This document shows, one piece after another, positions 1 to 8,790 of a stretch of DNA of 64,000 nt (position 1 is its first letter; each line of letters begins with the position of its first letter). Source of the DNA: Cognatishimia maritima (GTDB lineage Bacteria; Pseudomonadota; Alphaproteobacteria; Rhodobacterales; Rhodobacteraceae). The position numbers and the translations under genes were made by a program. Where the stretch lies: positions 2,501 to 66,500 of the forward strand of contig NZ_FQWM01000004.1 of the NCBI RefSeq assembly GCF_900129685.1. The letters are read 5' to 3'. The notes beneath the pieces are model-generated. The model had not been told where the DNA came from and searched no databases. It was given only the letters and a program-made list of their open reading frames with translations.

Positions 1-127
1 GGATGATCTCAGTTTGGTGCGAGGGGCCTTGGTCCTGAGCGAGCCTTTGATCAAGACTGTTTCCTCGGTCTTCCAAGGGTCTGCCGGCTGAAACGAACAG
101 AGTTGTCCAAGTCAAGTACACTAACCC

Positions 128-161
128 GAGCAATCGAGAGATTGCTCAAATGTTCTTTATC
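128..161 (+). promoter_or_regulatory. boxB/boxA-like antitermination site in the rRNA spacer
   Basis: A perfect 8-bp stem (GAGCAATC at 128-135 with GATTGCTC at 140-147, loop GAGA) is followed three bases later by TGTTCTTTATC (151-161), which resembles the rRNA boxA consensus TGCTCTTTAACA. In well-studied rRNA operons the order boxB then boxA recruits NusB/NusE and other antitermination factors, and a boxA is commonly repeated in the spacer before 23S. The role is inferred from order, position and similarity. Confidence 0.6.
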
Positions 162-324
162 TTCCAGACGGGGCCGACCGACATCGGCAGTCTGGGTTCC
201 AAGGTAAAGAGCGGGAAATTATGTATGACTTTTGGTTCAGGAAGAAGATGTAAGGGCTTGCCAGCCTGAGCATCGCGATTGGCACGATGCCTCTAGCGCG
301 ACATTATTTGAGTTTGAGCAATCA

Positions 325-357
325 AGTCCTCAAGTAGCGAAGCGGTAGGACATCATA
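325..357 (+). repeat. rRNA-operon hairpin element, copy 1 (spacer)
   Basis: This 33-base sequence is identical to 1678-1710 inside the 23S gene. Stem GTCCT (326-330) pairs with AGGAC around the core CAAGTAGCGAAGCGGT, and ATCA follows the stem. A third copy at 3366-3396 keeps the core but has a different, still complementary stem. It lies about 25 bases before the mature 23S end. The function is unknown; a processing or protein-binding site is plausible. Confidence 0.75.
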
Positions 358-523
358 ACGTGTCTTTCTATTTCTGGATCAAATCAAGCGCGAGAAGGGC
401 GTTTGGTGGATGCCTTGGCAGTAAGAGGCGATGAAAGACGTGATACTCTGCGATAAGTCATGGGGAGCTGAGAATAAGCTTTGATCCATGAATTTCTGAA
501 TGGGGGAACCCACCTGACAGTTT

Positions 524-550
524 GTTATAAAATGCTCTGCATTTTATAAC
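524..550 (+). other. Helix-9 insertion hairpin in 23S rRNA
   Basis: GTTATAAAATG (524-534) pairs perfectly with CATTTTATAAC (540-550) around a five-base loop. It stands in 23S helix 9 (E. coli position about 130-150). Alphaproteobacteria are known to carry intervening sequences there, which RNase III removes to leave a short 5.8S-like fragment. The AT-rich perfect stem differs in composition from the flanking rRNA, as expected for such an insert. Excision in this organism is an inference. Confidence 0.7.
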
Positions 551-1452
551 TTGCTGAACCAGGTACTTAAGACCTGAATACATAGGGTTTTAAGAGCAAA
601 CCCGGGGAACTGAAACATCTAAGTACCCGGAGGAAAGGAAATCAATTGATACTCCCCTAGTAGCGGCGAGCGAACGGGGACCAGCCAAGCCTGATAAGTG
701 ACTAGAACGTGTTGGGAAGCACGGCCATAGCGGGTGATAGCCCCGTATAGGAAGCTTTGAAGGATGTATTAAGTAGGGCGGGACACGTGAAATCCTGTCT
801 GAAGATCGGAGGACCACCTTCGAAGGCTAAGTACTCCTTACTGACCGATAGCGAACCAGTACCGTGAGGGAAAGGTGAAAAGCACCCCGACAAGGGGAGT
901 GAAACAGTACCTGAAACCGAACGCCTACAATCAGTTGGAGGCCCCTTGAGGGCTGACAGCGTACCTTTTGTATAATGGGTCATCGACTTAGTGTATCTAG
1001 CAAGCTTAAGCCGTTAGGTGTAGGCGCAGCGAAAGCGAGTCTTAATAGGGCGCTTGAGTTAGATGCATTAGACCCGAAACCGAGTGATCTAGGCATGACC
1101 AGGATGAAGGTAAGGTAACACTTACTGGAGGTCCGAACCCACACCTGTTGAAAAAGGTCGGGATGAGTTGTGCCTAGGGGTGAAAGGCCAATCAAACTCG
1201 GAGATAGCTGGTTCTCTGCGAAATCTATTTAGGTAGAGCGTCATCCGAATACCCCGGGGGGTAGAGCACTGAATGGGTAATGGGGGCCCACAGCCTTACT
1301 GATCCTAATCAAACTCCGAATACCCGGGAGTACTAGATGGCAGACACACTGCGGATGCTAACGTCCGTAGTGGAGAGGGAAACAACCCTGACCTACGACT
1401 AAGGCCCCTAATTCATGGCTAAGTGGGAAAGCAGGTGGGACGACCAAAACAA

Positions 1453-1483
<31 letters not shown>

Positions 1484-1622
1484 TAAAGATAGCGTAACAG
1501 CTCACTGGTCTAAATAAGTTGTCCTGCGGCGAAGATGTAACGGGGCTCAAGCCATGAGCCGAAGTCTAGGATAGTGACATTCCTTCGGGAATGCACTGTG
1601 GTAGCAGAGCGTAGTGTGACAT

Positions 1623-1733
1623 AGCTTCATGTCTCTTTAACTCATTGATATCGTATCAATTTGTTGCTGGAGGATTTAGTCCTCAAGTAGCGAAGCGGTA
1701 GGACATCATATAATGAGTGTCGGAGACACGAAG
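1623..1733 (+). other. Extended helix (intervening-sequence-like) in the 23S helix 45-46 region
   Basis: Relative to E. coli 23S, roughly 100 extra bases stand after the helix-45 segment. They fold back on themselves: GCTTC-TGTCTC (1624-1635) pairs with GAGACA-CGAAGC (1723-1733), and further in ACTCATT (1640-1646) pairs with AATGAGT (1712-1718). Inside are small hairpins TTGATA-TCG-TATCAA (1645-1659) and GAGGA-TTTAG-TCCTC (1670-1684), plus the second copy of the 33-base element. Insertions removed by RNase III are known at helix 45 in other bacteria. Whether this one is cut out is not known. Confidence 0.6.
1678..1710 (+). repeat. rRNA-operon hairpin element, copy 2 (inside the 23S extra helix)
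   Basis: This is an exact 33-base copy of the spacer element at 325-357, located near the tip of the extra helix in 23S. Its 5-bp stem GTCCT/AGGAC competes with the overlapping hairpin GAGGA-TTTAG-TCCTC. An exact repeat between a spacer and an rRNA insertion suggests either a recent copy or a shared function such as binding the same processing factor. Confidence 0.75.
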
Positions 1734-2297
1734 CTTTCGATGAAGCTGGGGCGTGAGCCATCCGGTGGAGAGATCACTAGTGAGAATGATGACATGAGTA
1801 GCGACAAAGAGTGTGAGAGACACTCTCGCCGAAAGTCCAAGGGTTCCTGCTTAAAGCTAATCTGAGCAGGGTAAGCCGACCCCTAAGGCGAGGCCGAAAG
1901 GCGTAGTCGATGGGAACCAGGTTAATATTCCTGGGCCAGATGGAAGTGACGGATTGCGACGGTTGTTCCTCCTTATTGGATTGGAGGGGCCGCTTAGCAG
2001 TTCCTGGAAATAGCTCCATCGCTAGATCGTACCCTAAACCGACACAGGTGGACTGGTAGAGAATACCAAGGCGCTTGAGAGAACGATGTTGAAGGAACTC
2101 GGCAAAATACCTCCGTAAGTTCGCGAGAAGGAGGCCCAGTTTCTACGCAAGTATTGGCTGGGGGCACAAACCAGGGGGTGGCGACTGTTTACTAAAAACA
2201 CAGGGCTCTGCGAAGTCGCAAGACGACGTATAGGGTCTGACGCCTGCCCGGTGCCTGAAGGTTAAAAGGAGGGGTGAGAGCTCCGAATTGAAGCCCA

Positions 2298-2380
<83 letters not shown>

Positions 2381-2635
2381 CGACTTCCCCACTGTCTCCA
2401 ACATCGACTCAGCGAAATTGAATTGCCTGTCAAGATGCAGGCTTCCCGCGGTTAGACGGAAAGACCCCGTGCACCTTTACTACAGCTTCACACTGGCATC
2501 AGGCCATGCATGTGCAGGATAGGTGGTGGGCATTGAAACCGTGACGCCAGTCGCGGTGGAGCCTCCCTTGAGATACCACCCTTGCATTGCTTGATGTCTA
2601 ACCGCGGTCCGTTATCCGGATCCGGGACCCTGTGT

Positions 2636-2670
<35 letters not shown>

Positions 2671-2808
2671 GCGTAACGGAGGCGCGCGAAGGTTGGCTCA
2701 GAGCGGTCGGAAATCGCTCGTTGAGTGCAATGGCAGAAGCCAGCCTGACTGCAAGACTGACAAGTCGAGCAGAGTCGAAAGACGGCCATAGTGATCCGGT
2801 GGTCCCGA

Positions 2809-2862
<54 letters not shown>

Positions 2863-3365
2863 ACTGCCCAAGAGTCCATATCGACGGCAGTGTTTGGCAC
2901 CTCGATGTCGGCTCATCTCATCCTGGGGCTGGAGCAGGTCCCAAGGGTACGGCTGTTCGCCGTTTAAAGAGGTACGTGAGCTGGGTTTAGAACGTCGTGA
3001 GACAGTTCGGTCCCTATCTGCCGTGGGTGTAGGATACTTGAGAGGAGTTGCCCCTAGTACGAGAGGACCGGGGTGAACGATCCACTGGTGGACCTGTTGT
3101 TGCGCCAGCAGCAGTGCAGGGTAGCTATGATCGGACAGGATAACCGCTGAAGGCATCTAAGCGGGAAGCCCCCCTCAAAACAAGGTATCCCTGAGGACCG
3201 TGGTAGACCACCACGTCGATAGGCCGGAGATGTAAGTGCAGCAATGCATTCAGTTGACCGGTACTAATGGTCCGATAGGCTTGATTTGATCCAGTAATAG
3301 ACAGACATCTATTCTGCGATCCAGAAGCATACACAACACACAGTACAAATTGATGAAATTCCAAA

Positions 3366-3396
3366 GCGCTCAAGTAGCGTAAGCGGTAGCGCATCA
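3366..3396 (+). repeat. rRNA-operon hairpin element, copy 3 (23S-5S spacer)
   Basis: The core CAAGTAGCG-T-AAGCGGT matches copies 1 and 2 with one added T, and ATCA again follows the stem. The stem itself is GCGCT (3366-3370) with AGCGC (3388-3392), where the other copies have GCCT-free GTCCT/AGGAC. Changed bases on both sides preserve pairing, which points to selection on RNA structure. An outer pairing ATTGAT / ATCAAT may enclose it. Confidence 0.7.
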
Positions 3397-3466
3397 ATAA
3401 ATGACTTGGACAACACCCTCGATTTTGCAAAAAATGCAAATGTCGAACCCTCTAGGCCGTTTATTC

Positions 3467-3584
3467 GGTTTGGTGATCATAGCACGAGTGAAACACCCGG
3501 TCCCTTTCCGAACCCGGCAGTTAAGCACCGTTGCGCCGATGGTACTGCATCTTAAGGTGTGGGAGAGTAGGGCATCGCCAAACC
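3467..3584 (+). rRNA. rrf: 5S ribosomal RNA
   Basis: The sequence starts GGTTTGGTGATCATAGC and ends GGGCATCGCCAAACC, so both ends pair to form helix I. It contains the conserved CCCGGTCCCTTTCCGAACC loop and the GGTGTGGGAGAGTAGG segment. Length is about 118 bases. It lies about 180 bases after 23S and shares its operon. Confidence 0.95.
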
Positions 3585-3703
3585 TAATAAACAGCCTACA
3601 GAGTGTCTCTCAAAAACGATGAATATTCGATGAAAGCCTATGGCCAATCATCGATAGCGCATTCTTAGCCGAAAGACGCGTAAGCACTAGGCAAAGATCA
3701 TGG

Positions 3704-3780
<77 letters not shown>

Positions 3781-4072
3781 AATTCAACGCAATATATCAA
3801 ACGCTTAGAGGCCCTACTAGTAGGACTGCTAGTGCTTGGAAAATCGGCGCTGGAAGCACTGTGGAAGCAACGGGTGCGATATAGCGCAGCATAACGCTTC
3901 GACACATGAAATCTCTGGCACAGCAAGCTTAATTTGCCCAATTCAAATTACCCTCAACGTTATCTGCCCGACAATTATTGACGTTCGATGAATGGCTGCA
4001 CGATGGTTGTCTACAATCTGCACGTTTCGCGAAGGAGTCGCTGGGCAGGATAAGTCTATTGATTGCCACCAA
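3781..4072. other. Gene-free stretch after the rRNA operon
   Basis: No gene is supported here. A perfect 12-base palindrome CCTACTAGTAGG lies at 3813-3824, shortly after the tRNA, without a T-run. It might be part of the operon's 3' end. Nothing else stands out before the convergent end of the TetR-type gene. Confidence 0.5.
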
Positions 4073-4693
4073 TCACTGAGCGCGCGCGCCACCTGCGGCG
4101 AAATTTACCAAACGGGGTATCAGCTCCAAGCGCAGGTCGGTCTCTGGGATTTTGGACTTGCCCATAAGCCGTTCTGGTCGGCCATCCCGGCCAATTACGC
4201 CAATCAAGGCCCCCAAGGCAAAAGAATAGGCCCATGTTGCGCGTTCGGAGGTCTCGTCACCCAATGCGGTTTGCAGAGCGTGGATGAATTTCTTTGCGCC
4301 GGCGTCGTAGTAAGTCTCGACCAGTTTTTGGTCCCGTTCGTTACCAACCGCGAGTTGTGCAAAGATGCGTGCACAGGTCGGACCTCCGCCTTCCTTACCG
4401 AGTGGCGGACTGAAGAAAGCCTCAAAAATACGCTCCAGCGCATCCGGTTCTGAGAGGTCAACGGCGTCGAGCATTTCGATCCGTTTTGCGCTGATGAGCT
4501 TCGCGCGTCGACCCACCATTTCGCCATAGAGCCGCTCTTTGTTTTTGAAGTGGTAATGCAATAAGCCCTGCGCGACTCCCGCCCGCGTGGCGATCGCTTT
4601 CATACCGGCATCGCCGTATCCATTTGCGGCAAATTCGACCTCGGCCGCATCCAGAATGCGATCACGCGCGTCGATTTCACTGGTTTTTTCCAA
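4073..4693 (-). CDS. TetR/AcrR family transcriptional regulator
   Basis: A 206-residue protein of usual TetR length. The N-terminal helix-turn-helix is clear at about residues 10-55 (ILDAAEVEFAANGY, then GVAQGLLHYHFKNKERLY), and the rest is a helical ligand-binding and dimer domain. The start is a TTG preceded by GAGAGGGG. The gene is divergent from a TRAP/BKACE operon. Two near-identical 14-bp palindromes lie between them, one 16 bases before this start and one before the operon, so self-repression and control of the operon are likely. The ligand is unknown but is probably the operon's substrate or an intermediate. Confidence 0.88.
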   Translation of the reverse strand: MEKTSEIDARDRILDAAEVEFAANGYGDAGMKAIATRAGVAQGLLHYHFKNKERLYGEMVGRRAKLISAKRIEMLDAVDLSEPDALERIFEAFFSPPLGKEGGGPTCARIFAQLAVGNERDQKLVETYYDAGAKKFIHALQTALGDETSERATWAYSFALGALIGVIGRDGRPERLMGKSKIPETDLRLELIPRLVNFAAGGARAQ

Positions 4694-4709
4694 GGCAAAC
4701 CCCTCTCAA

Positions 4710-4723
4710 ACTGAACGATCAGT
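4710..4723. promoter_or_regulatory. Probable TetR-type operator 1 (before the repressor gene)
   Basis: ACTGAACGATCAGT has arms ACTGA/TCAGT and differs at one base from the palindrome at 4919-4932. It lies in the leader of the TetR-type gene. TetR family repressors typically bind such 14-20 bp palindromes in their own divergent promoter region. Confidence 0.65.
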
Positions 4724-4918
4724 CAAGATCATACGGCGCTTGAACTTTGTTTCAACCGCGAATCCTGTGCGGGCGATTTATCCATATTTCCAATGAGGTA
4801 CCAGACATTGCGCTTTACCTAGACCTGATTGGCGAAGCTTAATGTTTTGCGAGGCGTCCCTGTTTTGCTGGCGTAGCGCGCGGATTGGACGCCGAAACGA
4901 ACTTCGAATTAATAGTTG

Positions 4919-4932
4919 ACTGATCGATCAGT
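4919..4932. promoter_or_regulatory. Probable TetR-type operator 2 (before the TRAP operon)
   Basis: ACTGATCGATCAGT is a perfect 14-base palindrome, 143 bases before the dctP start. Its near copy lies before the regulator gene. The pair brackets the divergent promoter region of 4694-5074, which otherwise holds no gene. Confidence 0.7.
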
Positions 4933-5074
4933 TAGCTCATAGGCTTGCTGACATCGAAGGGATTCTGCCGCAGTCATTTTCGAGTAGACTAGGTGGAAAA
5001 GGAGGAGATCGAGAGCCGGAAAGCGCGCCGAAATCAGCGTGCGGCTCATTCGATCAGATTATAGGGAGGAAGAC

Positions 5075-6139
5075 ATGAAGACTTTTACCTGTGCGTTGCT
5101 TTGTAGCGCAGCAGCACTTGCCACAACGGCTCCGCAAGCAATGGCAGAGGACCTGAACGCCACTGTTGTCGCCGGTCACCCGGCGGTGTTCCGTTGGGTG
5201 CGCATGATATCAGAAAGCTTTGAACCCAATCTCACAGCGCGTCTTGAAGCTGCTGGGCATTCCGCGACCTTCACCAACCAGTTCGGCGGGGCCATCGCAG
5301 GTGTCGGCGAAGAGCTTGAGACAGTGGGCGTCGGTCTCGCAGAGATTGGTGTGTGCCAATCGTTGTTTGATCCGTCGAAACTCGCCGTTCAAAACGTGAC
5401 GTACTATACACCATTCGTCACAAGCGACGTTCGGGTTGTGTCCGAAGTGATTAACGATCTGCACCGCAATGAACCGTCTATGACGGCGGCATATGCGGAT
5501 AACGACGTGGTCTACCTCGGCGCGCCAGTGGTGATTGATGACTATCTCATTATGACGGACTTCCCAGTTTCGTCCTTGGCAGACCTTTAAGCCCGGAAAA
5601 TCGCGGCCCCCGGACCTGCGGTCAACTGGCTGTCTGGGACCGGGGCCGTTGGGGTGTCTGGCAACCTGACCACCTACTACAATGAACTGAGCACTAACGT
5701 TTATGACGGCGTTATTGTTTTCGCCTCTGCAGCACTTCCGGGTAAGCTTTACGAAGTTGCCCCCTATGTGACGCGCGTTGGTCTTGGGGCGCAGCATGCT
5801 GGCGCGCTTTGCGCCAATAAAGACTGGTTCGAAGGCCTGCCAGAAGACATCCAAGAAGCGATGTTTGCTGCCGCAGACGAGGCCGGTGAATGGTATGTCG
5901 GAGAGCTTGAAACCGCCGCAGCGGCTGCTTTGACCAAAATGGAAGAAGCTGGCGCGACGGTGACTGTTGCATCCGACGAGATGCGCGCAGCTTGGGTCAA
6001 CGGTATGGATAATGCGGCGCAGGTTTGGGCAAAAGGTCTTGATGGCCAAAACCAGCCAGCGACAGAAATCCTTGAGAAATACCTGGCTGCCGCGAAAGAC
6101 GCTGGCGCGACGCCTTTGTGGGATTGGTCCGAGGAATAA
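5075..6139 (+). pseudogene. dctP: TRAP transporter substrate-binding protein DctP, interrupted by an in-frame stop
   Basis: The reading frame starts at ATG 5075 behind AGGGAGGAAGAC with a clear secretion signal (about residues 1-25, ending QAMAED). It runs in one frame to 6139, about 354 codons, the normal length of a periplasmic DctP receptor. A TAA at 5588-5590 (codon 172) interrupts it. On both sides the family sequence continues without frame change (SSLADL, stop, ARKIAAPGPAVNWLSG), so one base change, probably a lysine codon to TAA, explains it. The downstream membrane genes are intact. It may be a real nonsense mutation, a sequencing error, or a readthrough site. Confidence 0.85.
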
Positions 6140-6142
6140 CCA

Positions 6143-6682
6143 ATGTCGGAAGAATTTCAACCACCGGGCGGTCGTAAGATCGCCCGGAAGGGGCTAAGTG
6201 CACTTATCGTAAGCGCAAACTTTACCGGTTCTGCTCTAATATTCGCTGTCATGGCGCTCATTGGGTTGGACGTCGCGGGCCGGAATTTGCTGGGGCAGCC
6301 GATTTCTGGCGTTCCGGAAATCGTTGCGCTCTCAATTGCCGTCATTGTGTTTCTGCAAACGCCAGCGGCGCTTGCCGCCAATCGTCTGACGCGCTCTGAC
6401 ACCTTCATTTCGATGCTGCAGCTGAAAGCACCCTTTCTCGCGAAAATCGTTGAAACGATTTTTGACGGCCTTGGGCTCATTGTTTTCGGCATCGTTGCCT
6501 ATGGCACGTGGCCGCTTTTGCAAAAAGCTTGGACGCGTGGCGAATTCAAAGGCGCGATCGGCGATTTCACAGCCCCTGTCTGGCCGGTGAAAGTGGCCAT
6601 CATCATTGGTTCAACCTTGCTCGTCCTGCAATTCGCGGCGCGCATCATCAACAGGTGGAGGGCGACCGATGACGCCATTTGA
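6143..6682 (+). CDS. dctQ: TRAP transporter small permease DctQ
   Basis: A 179-residue protein with four hydrophobic segments (about 20-45, 55-80, 105-130, 148-170), the layout of the small membrane subunit of TRAP uptake systems. It starts 3 bases after the dctP frame and overlaps dctM by 14 bases, so the three are translated together. In the complex it joins the receptor-binding side to the large permease DctM. The substrate of this transporter is not known; the operon suggests an organic acid. Confidence 0.9.
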   Translation: MSEEFQPPGGRKIARKGLSALIVSANFTGSALIFAVMALIGLDVAGRNLLGQPISGVPEIVALSIAVIVFLQTPAALAANRLTRSDTFISMLQLKAPFLAKIVETIFDGLGLIVFGIVAYGTWPLLQKAWTRGEFKGAIGDFTAPVWPVKVAIIIGSTLLVLQFAARIINRWRATDDAI

Positions 6683-7988
6683 TATCGGTATGATCTCCCT
6701 GATCGTGATGGTGCTTTTGGTGCTGGCAGGCTTGTTTGTGCCCGTGGCGCTGATGCTGTGTTCCTTCGCGGGAGTCTGGGCCATCAAAGGCTCCCCTGAC
6801 CTTGCGGTCAAACTTATGGCCCAAGCGGCAAACGACTCCATCGGAAGCTACTTCTTTGGAATTGTCCCCCTGTTTGTCCTGATGGGCTTCATCGTTTCGG
6901 AAACGGGCATGGGTCGAGATGCCTATGACGTGGCAAACTCCTTTTTCAGACGGATCAAGGGCGGCTTGGGCGTTGGCACCGTTGCGGCCAACGCGATATT
7001 TGCGGCCATCACCGGAATTTCGATTGCCTCTGCAGCCGTCTTCACAAAAATCGCTGTGCCAGAGATGATCCGCCATGGCTATAACCCGCGGTTCGCCACG
7101 GGCGTCGTTGCCGGTAGCTCTGTTCTGGGCATGCTGATCCCGCCAAGCCTGCTGTTGATCCTTTTTGCTGTGATCGCAGAGCAATCGGTTGGCGATATGT
7201 TCCTTGCTGGGGTTATCCCGGGCATTGTTCTGGCAATCCTTTTTGCCTTGGGCATTGTTCTGGCGGCCTACATTCGGCCGGACATGATTGGCTCACAGGC
7301 GGCTCTGAATGCGGGCGGCGAAGACGGAGGTCTTGGCTTGTCTGAAACGCTTCGCCGTGGATCCCCCATCGTCTTTCTTATTCTGATCGTTCTTGGCGGC
7401 ATTTATTCTGGATTCTTCACTCCGATTGAAGCCGGCGCAATGGGATCGATTGCTGCGTTGTTTTTGGCGCTTCTGCGGCGCAGTCTGACCTTCAAAAAGT
7501 TTGGCCGCATTCTGGTCGATGCAGGTTTGGTGACAGCCAGCATCTGCATGATGATCATCGCCGCGCAGATGTATTCCCGCATGCTGGCATTCTCAGGTGT
7601 GCCTGCAGGCATTGCTGATCTGACAGCGAACGCTGACCTAGGGTATTGGGGGCTGATGCTGATCTATGTGGCGGTGTTGCTGCTGATGGGCATGATCCTT
7701 GATAGCTCATCAATCCTGCTGATCATGGTGCCGATCATGCTGCCGGTGCTCGGGCCATCCGGGCTGGATCCGGTCTGGTTTGGGATCGTGACCGTTCTGG
7801 CGATCGAGATCGGATTGCTGACACCGCCGTTCGGAGTCTCGGTCTACGTCATCAAAGCCACGTTGAACGGGTCTGACATCACCCTTTGGGACATCTTCCG
7901 CGGCGCGGCGCCCTTTGCTGCAATCATGATGGTCGTTGTGTTCATGTTGCTGCTTTGGCCAGCCATGGCGACGTACCTCGTGAACTGA
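6669..7988 (+). CDS. dctM: TRAP transporter large permease DctM
   Basis: A 439-residue, very hydrophobic protein with about twelve membrane segments. It belongs to the DctM family, which carries the transported solute with sodium. The ATG at 6669 is chosen because it overlaps the dctQ end as is usual for this pair; a longer frame from 6606 would overlap dctQ much more. Typical features are the segment FGIVPLFVLMGFIVSETGM near residue 60 and GMLIPPSLLLI near 155. It is followed 14 bases later by the cyclase gene. Confidence 0.93.
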   Translation: MTPFDIGMISLIVMVLLVLAGLFVPVALMLCSFAGVWAIKGSPDLAVKLMAQAANDSIGSYFFGIVPLFVLMGFIVSETGMGRDAYDVANSFFRRIKGGLGVGTVAANAIFAAITGISIASAAVFTKIAVPEMIRHGYNPRFATGVVAGSSVLGMLIPPSLLLILFAVIAEQSVGDMFLAGVIPGIVLAILFALGIVLAAYIRPDMIGSQAALNAGGEDGGLGLSETLRRGSPIVFLILIVLGGIYSGFFTPIEAGAMGSIAALFLALLRRSLTFKKFGRILVDAGLVTASICMMIIAAQMYSRMLAFSGVPAGIADLTANADLGYWGLMLIYVAVLLLMGMILDSSSILLIMVPIMLPVLGPSGLDPVWFGIVTVLAIEIGLLTPPFGVSVYVIKATLNGSDITLWDIFRGAAPFAAIMMVVVFMLLLWPAMATYLVN

Positions 7989-8002
7989 GATTGGAGAGAC
8001 AC

Positions 8003-8779
8003 ATGACACGTACCATCATCGACATCTCTGTGCCGCTTGAAGCGGGCATCGTTTCAGACCCGGACGCGATGCTGCCTCAGATCGAGTACCTCAGCCACCA
8101 AGATACGGTTGATCAGATGGCCAGCTTCTTTCCAGGGCTGACCAAGGAAGATCTGCCGGGCGGCGAAGGCTGGGCCGTGGAAAAGCTCGTGCTGTCCAGC
8201 CACAACGGCACACATCTTGATGCGCCTTATCATCATCACTCGACAATGGATGGCGGCAAGCGCGCCATCACCATCGATGAGGTGCCGCTGGATTGGTGTT
8301 TTCGTCCGGGTGTGAAACTTGATTTCACCCACTTTCCGGATGGGCACGTGGTGACTGAAGCTGAGATGGCCACGGCATTTGAAATGATCGAATATGAACT
8401 TTCGCCGTTTGACATTGTGCTGATCAATACAACCGCTGGGCGCTACTACGGCGACCCATCTTATCTGAAACGCGGATGTGGCATCGGCCGTGATGCAACG
8501 CTGTGGATGTTGAACCAAGGGGTAAAGATCGGCGGCACAGATGCCTGGTCTTGGGATGCGCCCTTTGTCTCGACTGCGGCCGAATGGGCCGAAACCCAAG
8601 ATCCATCGATCATTTGGGAAGGGCATCGTGCCTCAATCGATATCGGCTATTGCCACATGGAAAAGCTGACGAACCTCGAGTGCCTTCCAAATCACGGATT
8701 TCAAGTCTGCTGCTTCCCGATGAAGTTGAAAGCCGGTTCCGCCGGCTTCACCCGGGCCGTTGCCATTCTTGACGAATAA
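8003..8779 (+). CDS. Cyclase family protein (metal-dependent hydrolase, kynurenine formamidase/isatin hydrolase type)
   Basis: A 258-residue protein. The family metal motif HxGTHxDxPxH is present (SHNGTHLDAPYHHH, about residues 70-83). Members are Mn/Zn hydrolases of amides, lactams or lactones, such as bacterial kynurenine formamidase and isatin hydrolase. The ATG at 8003 follows TTGGAGAGAC. It sits between the TRAP permease and the BKACE gene with gaps of 14 and 11 bases, so it should act on the imported compound. Residues near the motif do not tell the substrate. Confidence 0.87.
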   Translation: MTRTIIDISVPLEAGIVSDPDAMLPQIEYLSHQDTVDQMASFFPGLTKEDLPGGEGWAVEKLVLSSHNGTHLDAPYHHHSTMDGGKRAITIDEVPLDWCFRPGVKLDFTHFPDGHVVTEAEMATAFEMIEYELSPFDIVLINTTAGRYYGDPSYLKRGCGIGRDATLWMLNQGVKIGGTDAWSWDAPFVSTAAEWAETQDPSIIWEGHRASIDIGYCHMEKLTNLECLPNHGFQVCCFPMKLKAGSAGFTRAVAILDE

Positions 8780-8790
8780 AGGAAAAGACA

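Larger units (their letters stand above)
1..382 (+). other. 3' part of the 16S-23S internal transcribed spacer
   Basis: This stretch has no open reading frame and leads directly into 23S rRNA, so it is the distal end of the rRNA spacer. The 16S gene and any spacer tRNAs would lie before the window. It holds a hairpin followed by a boxA-like sequence (128-161) and the first copy of a short hairpin element (325-357), both listed separately. No tRNA is visible in this part. Confidence 0.85.

Noticed and set aside
1678-1710. CRISPR-like repeat pair with 325-357
   Set aside because: Only three copies, more than 1 kb apart and inside rRNA sequence; no spacers or cas genes.
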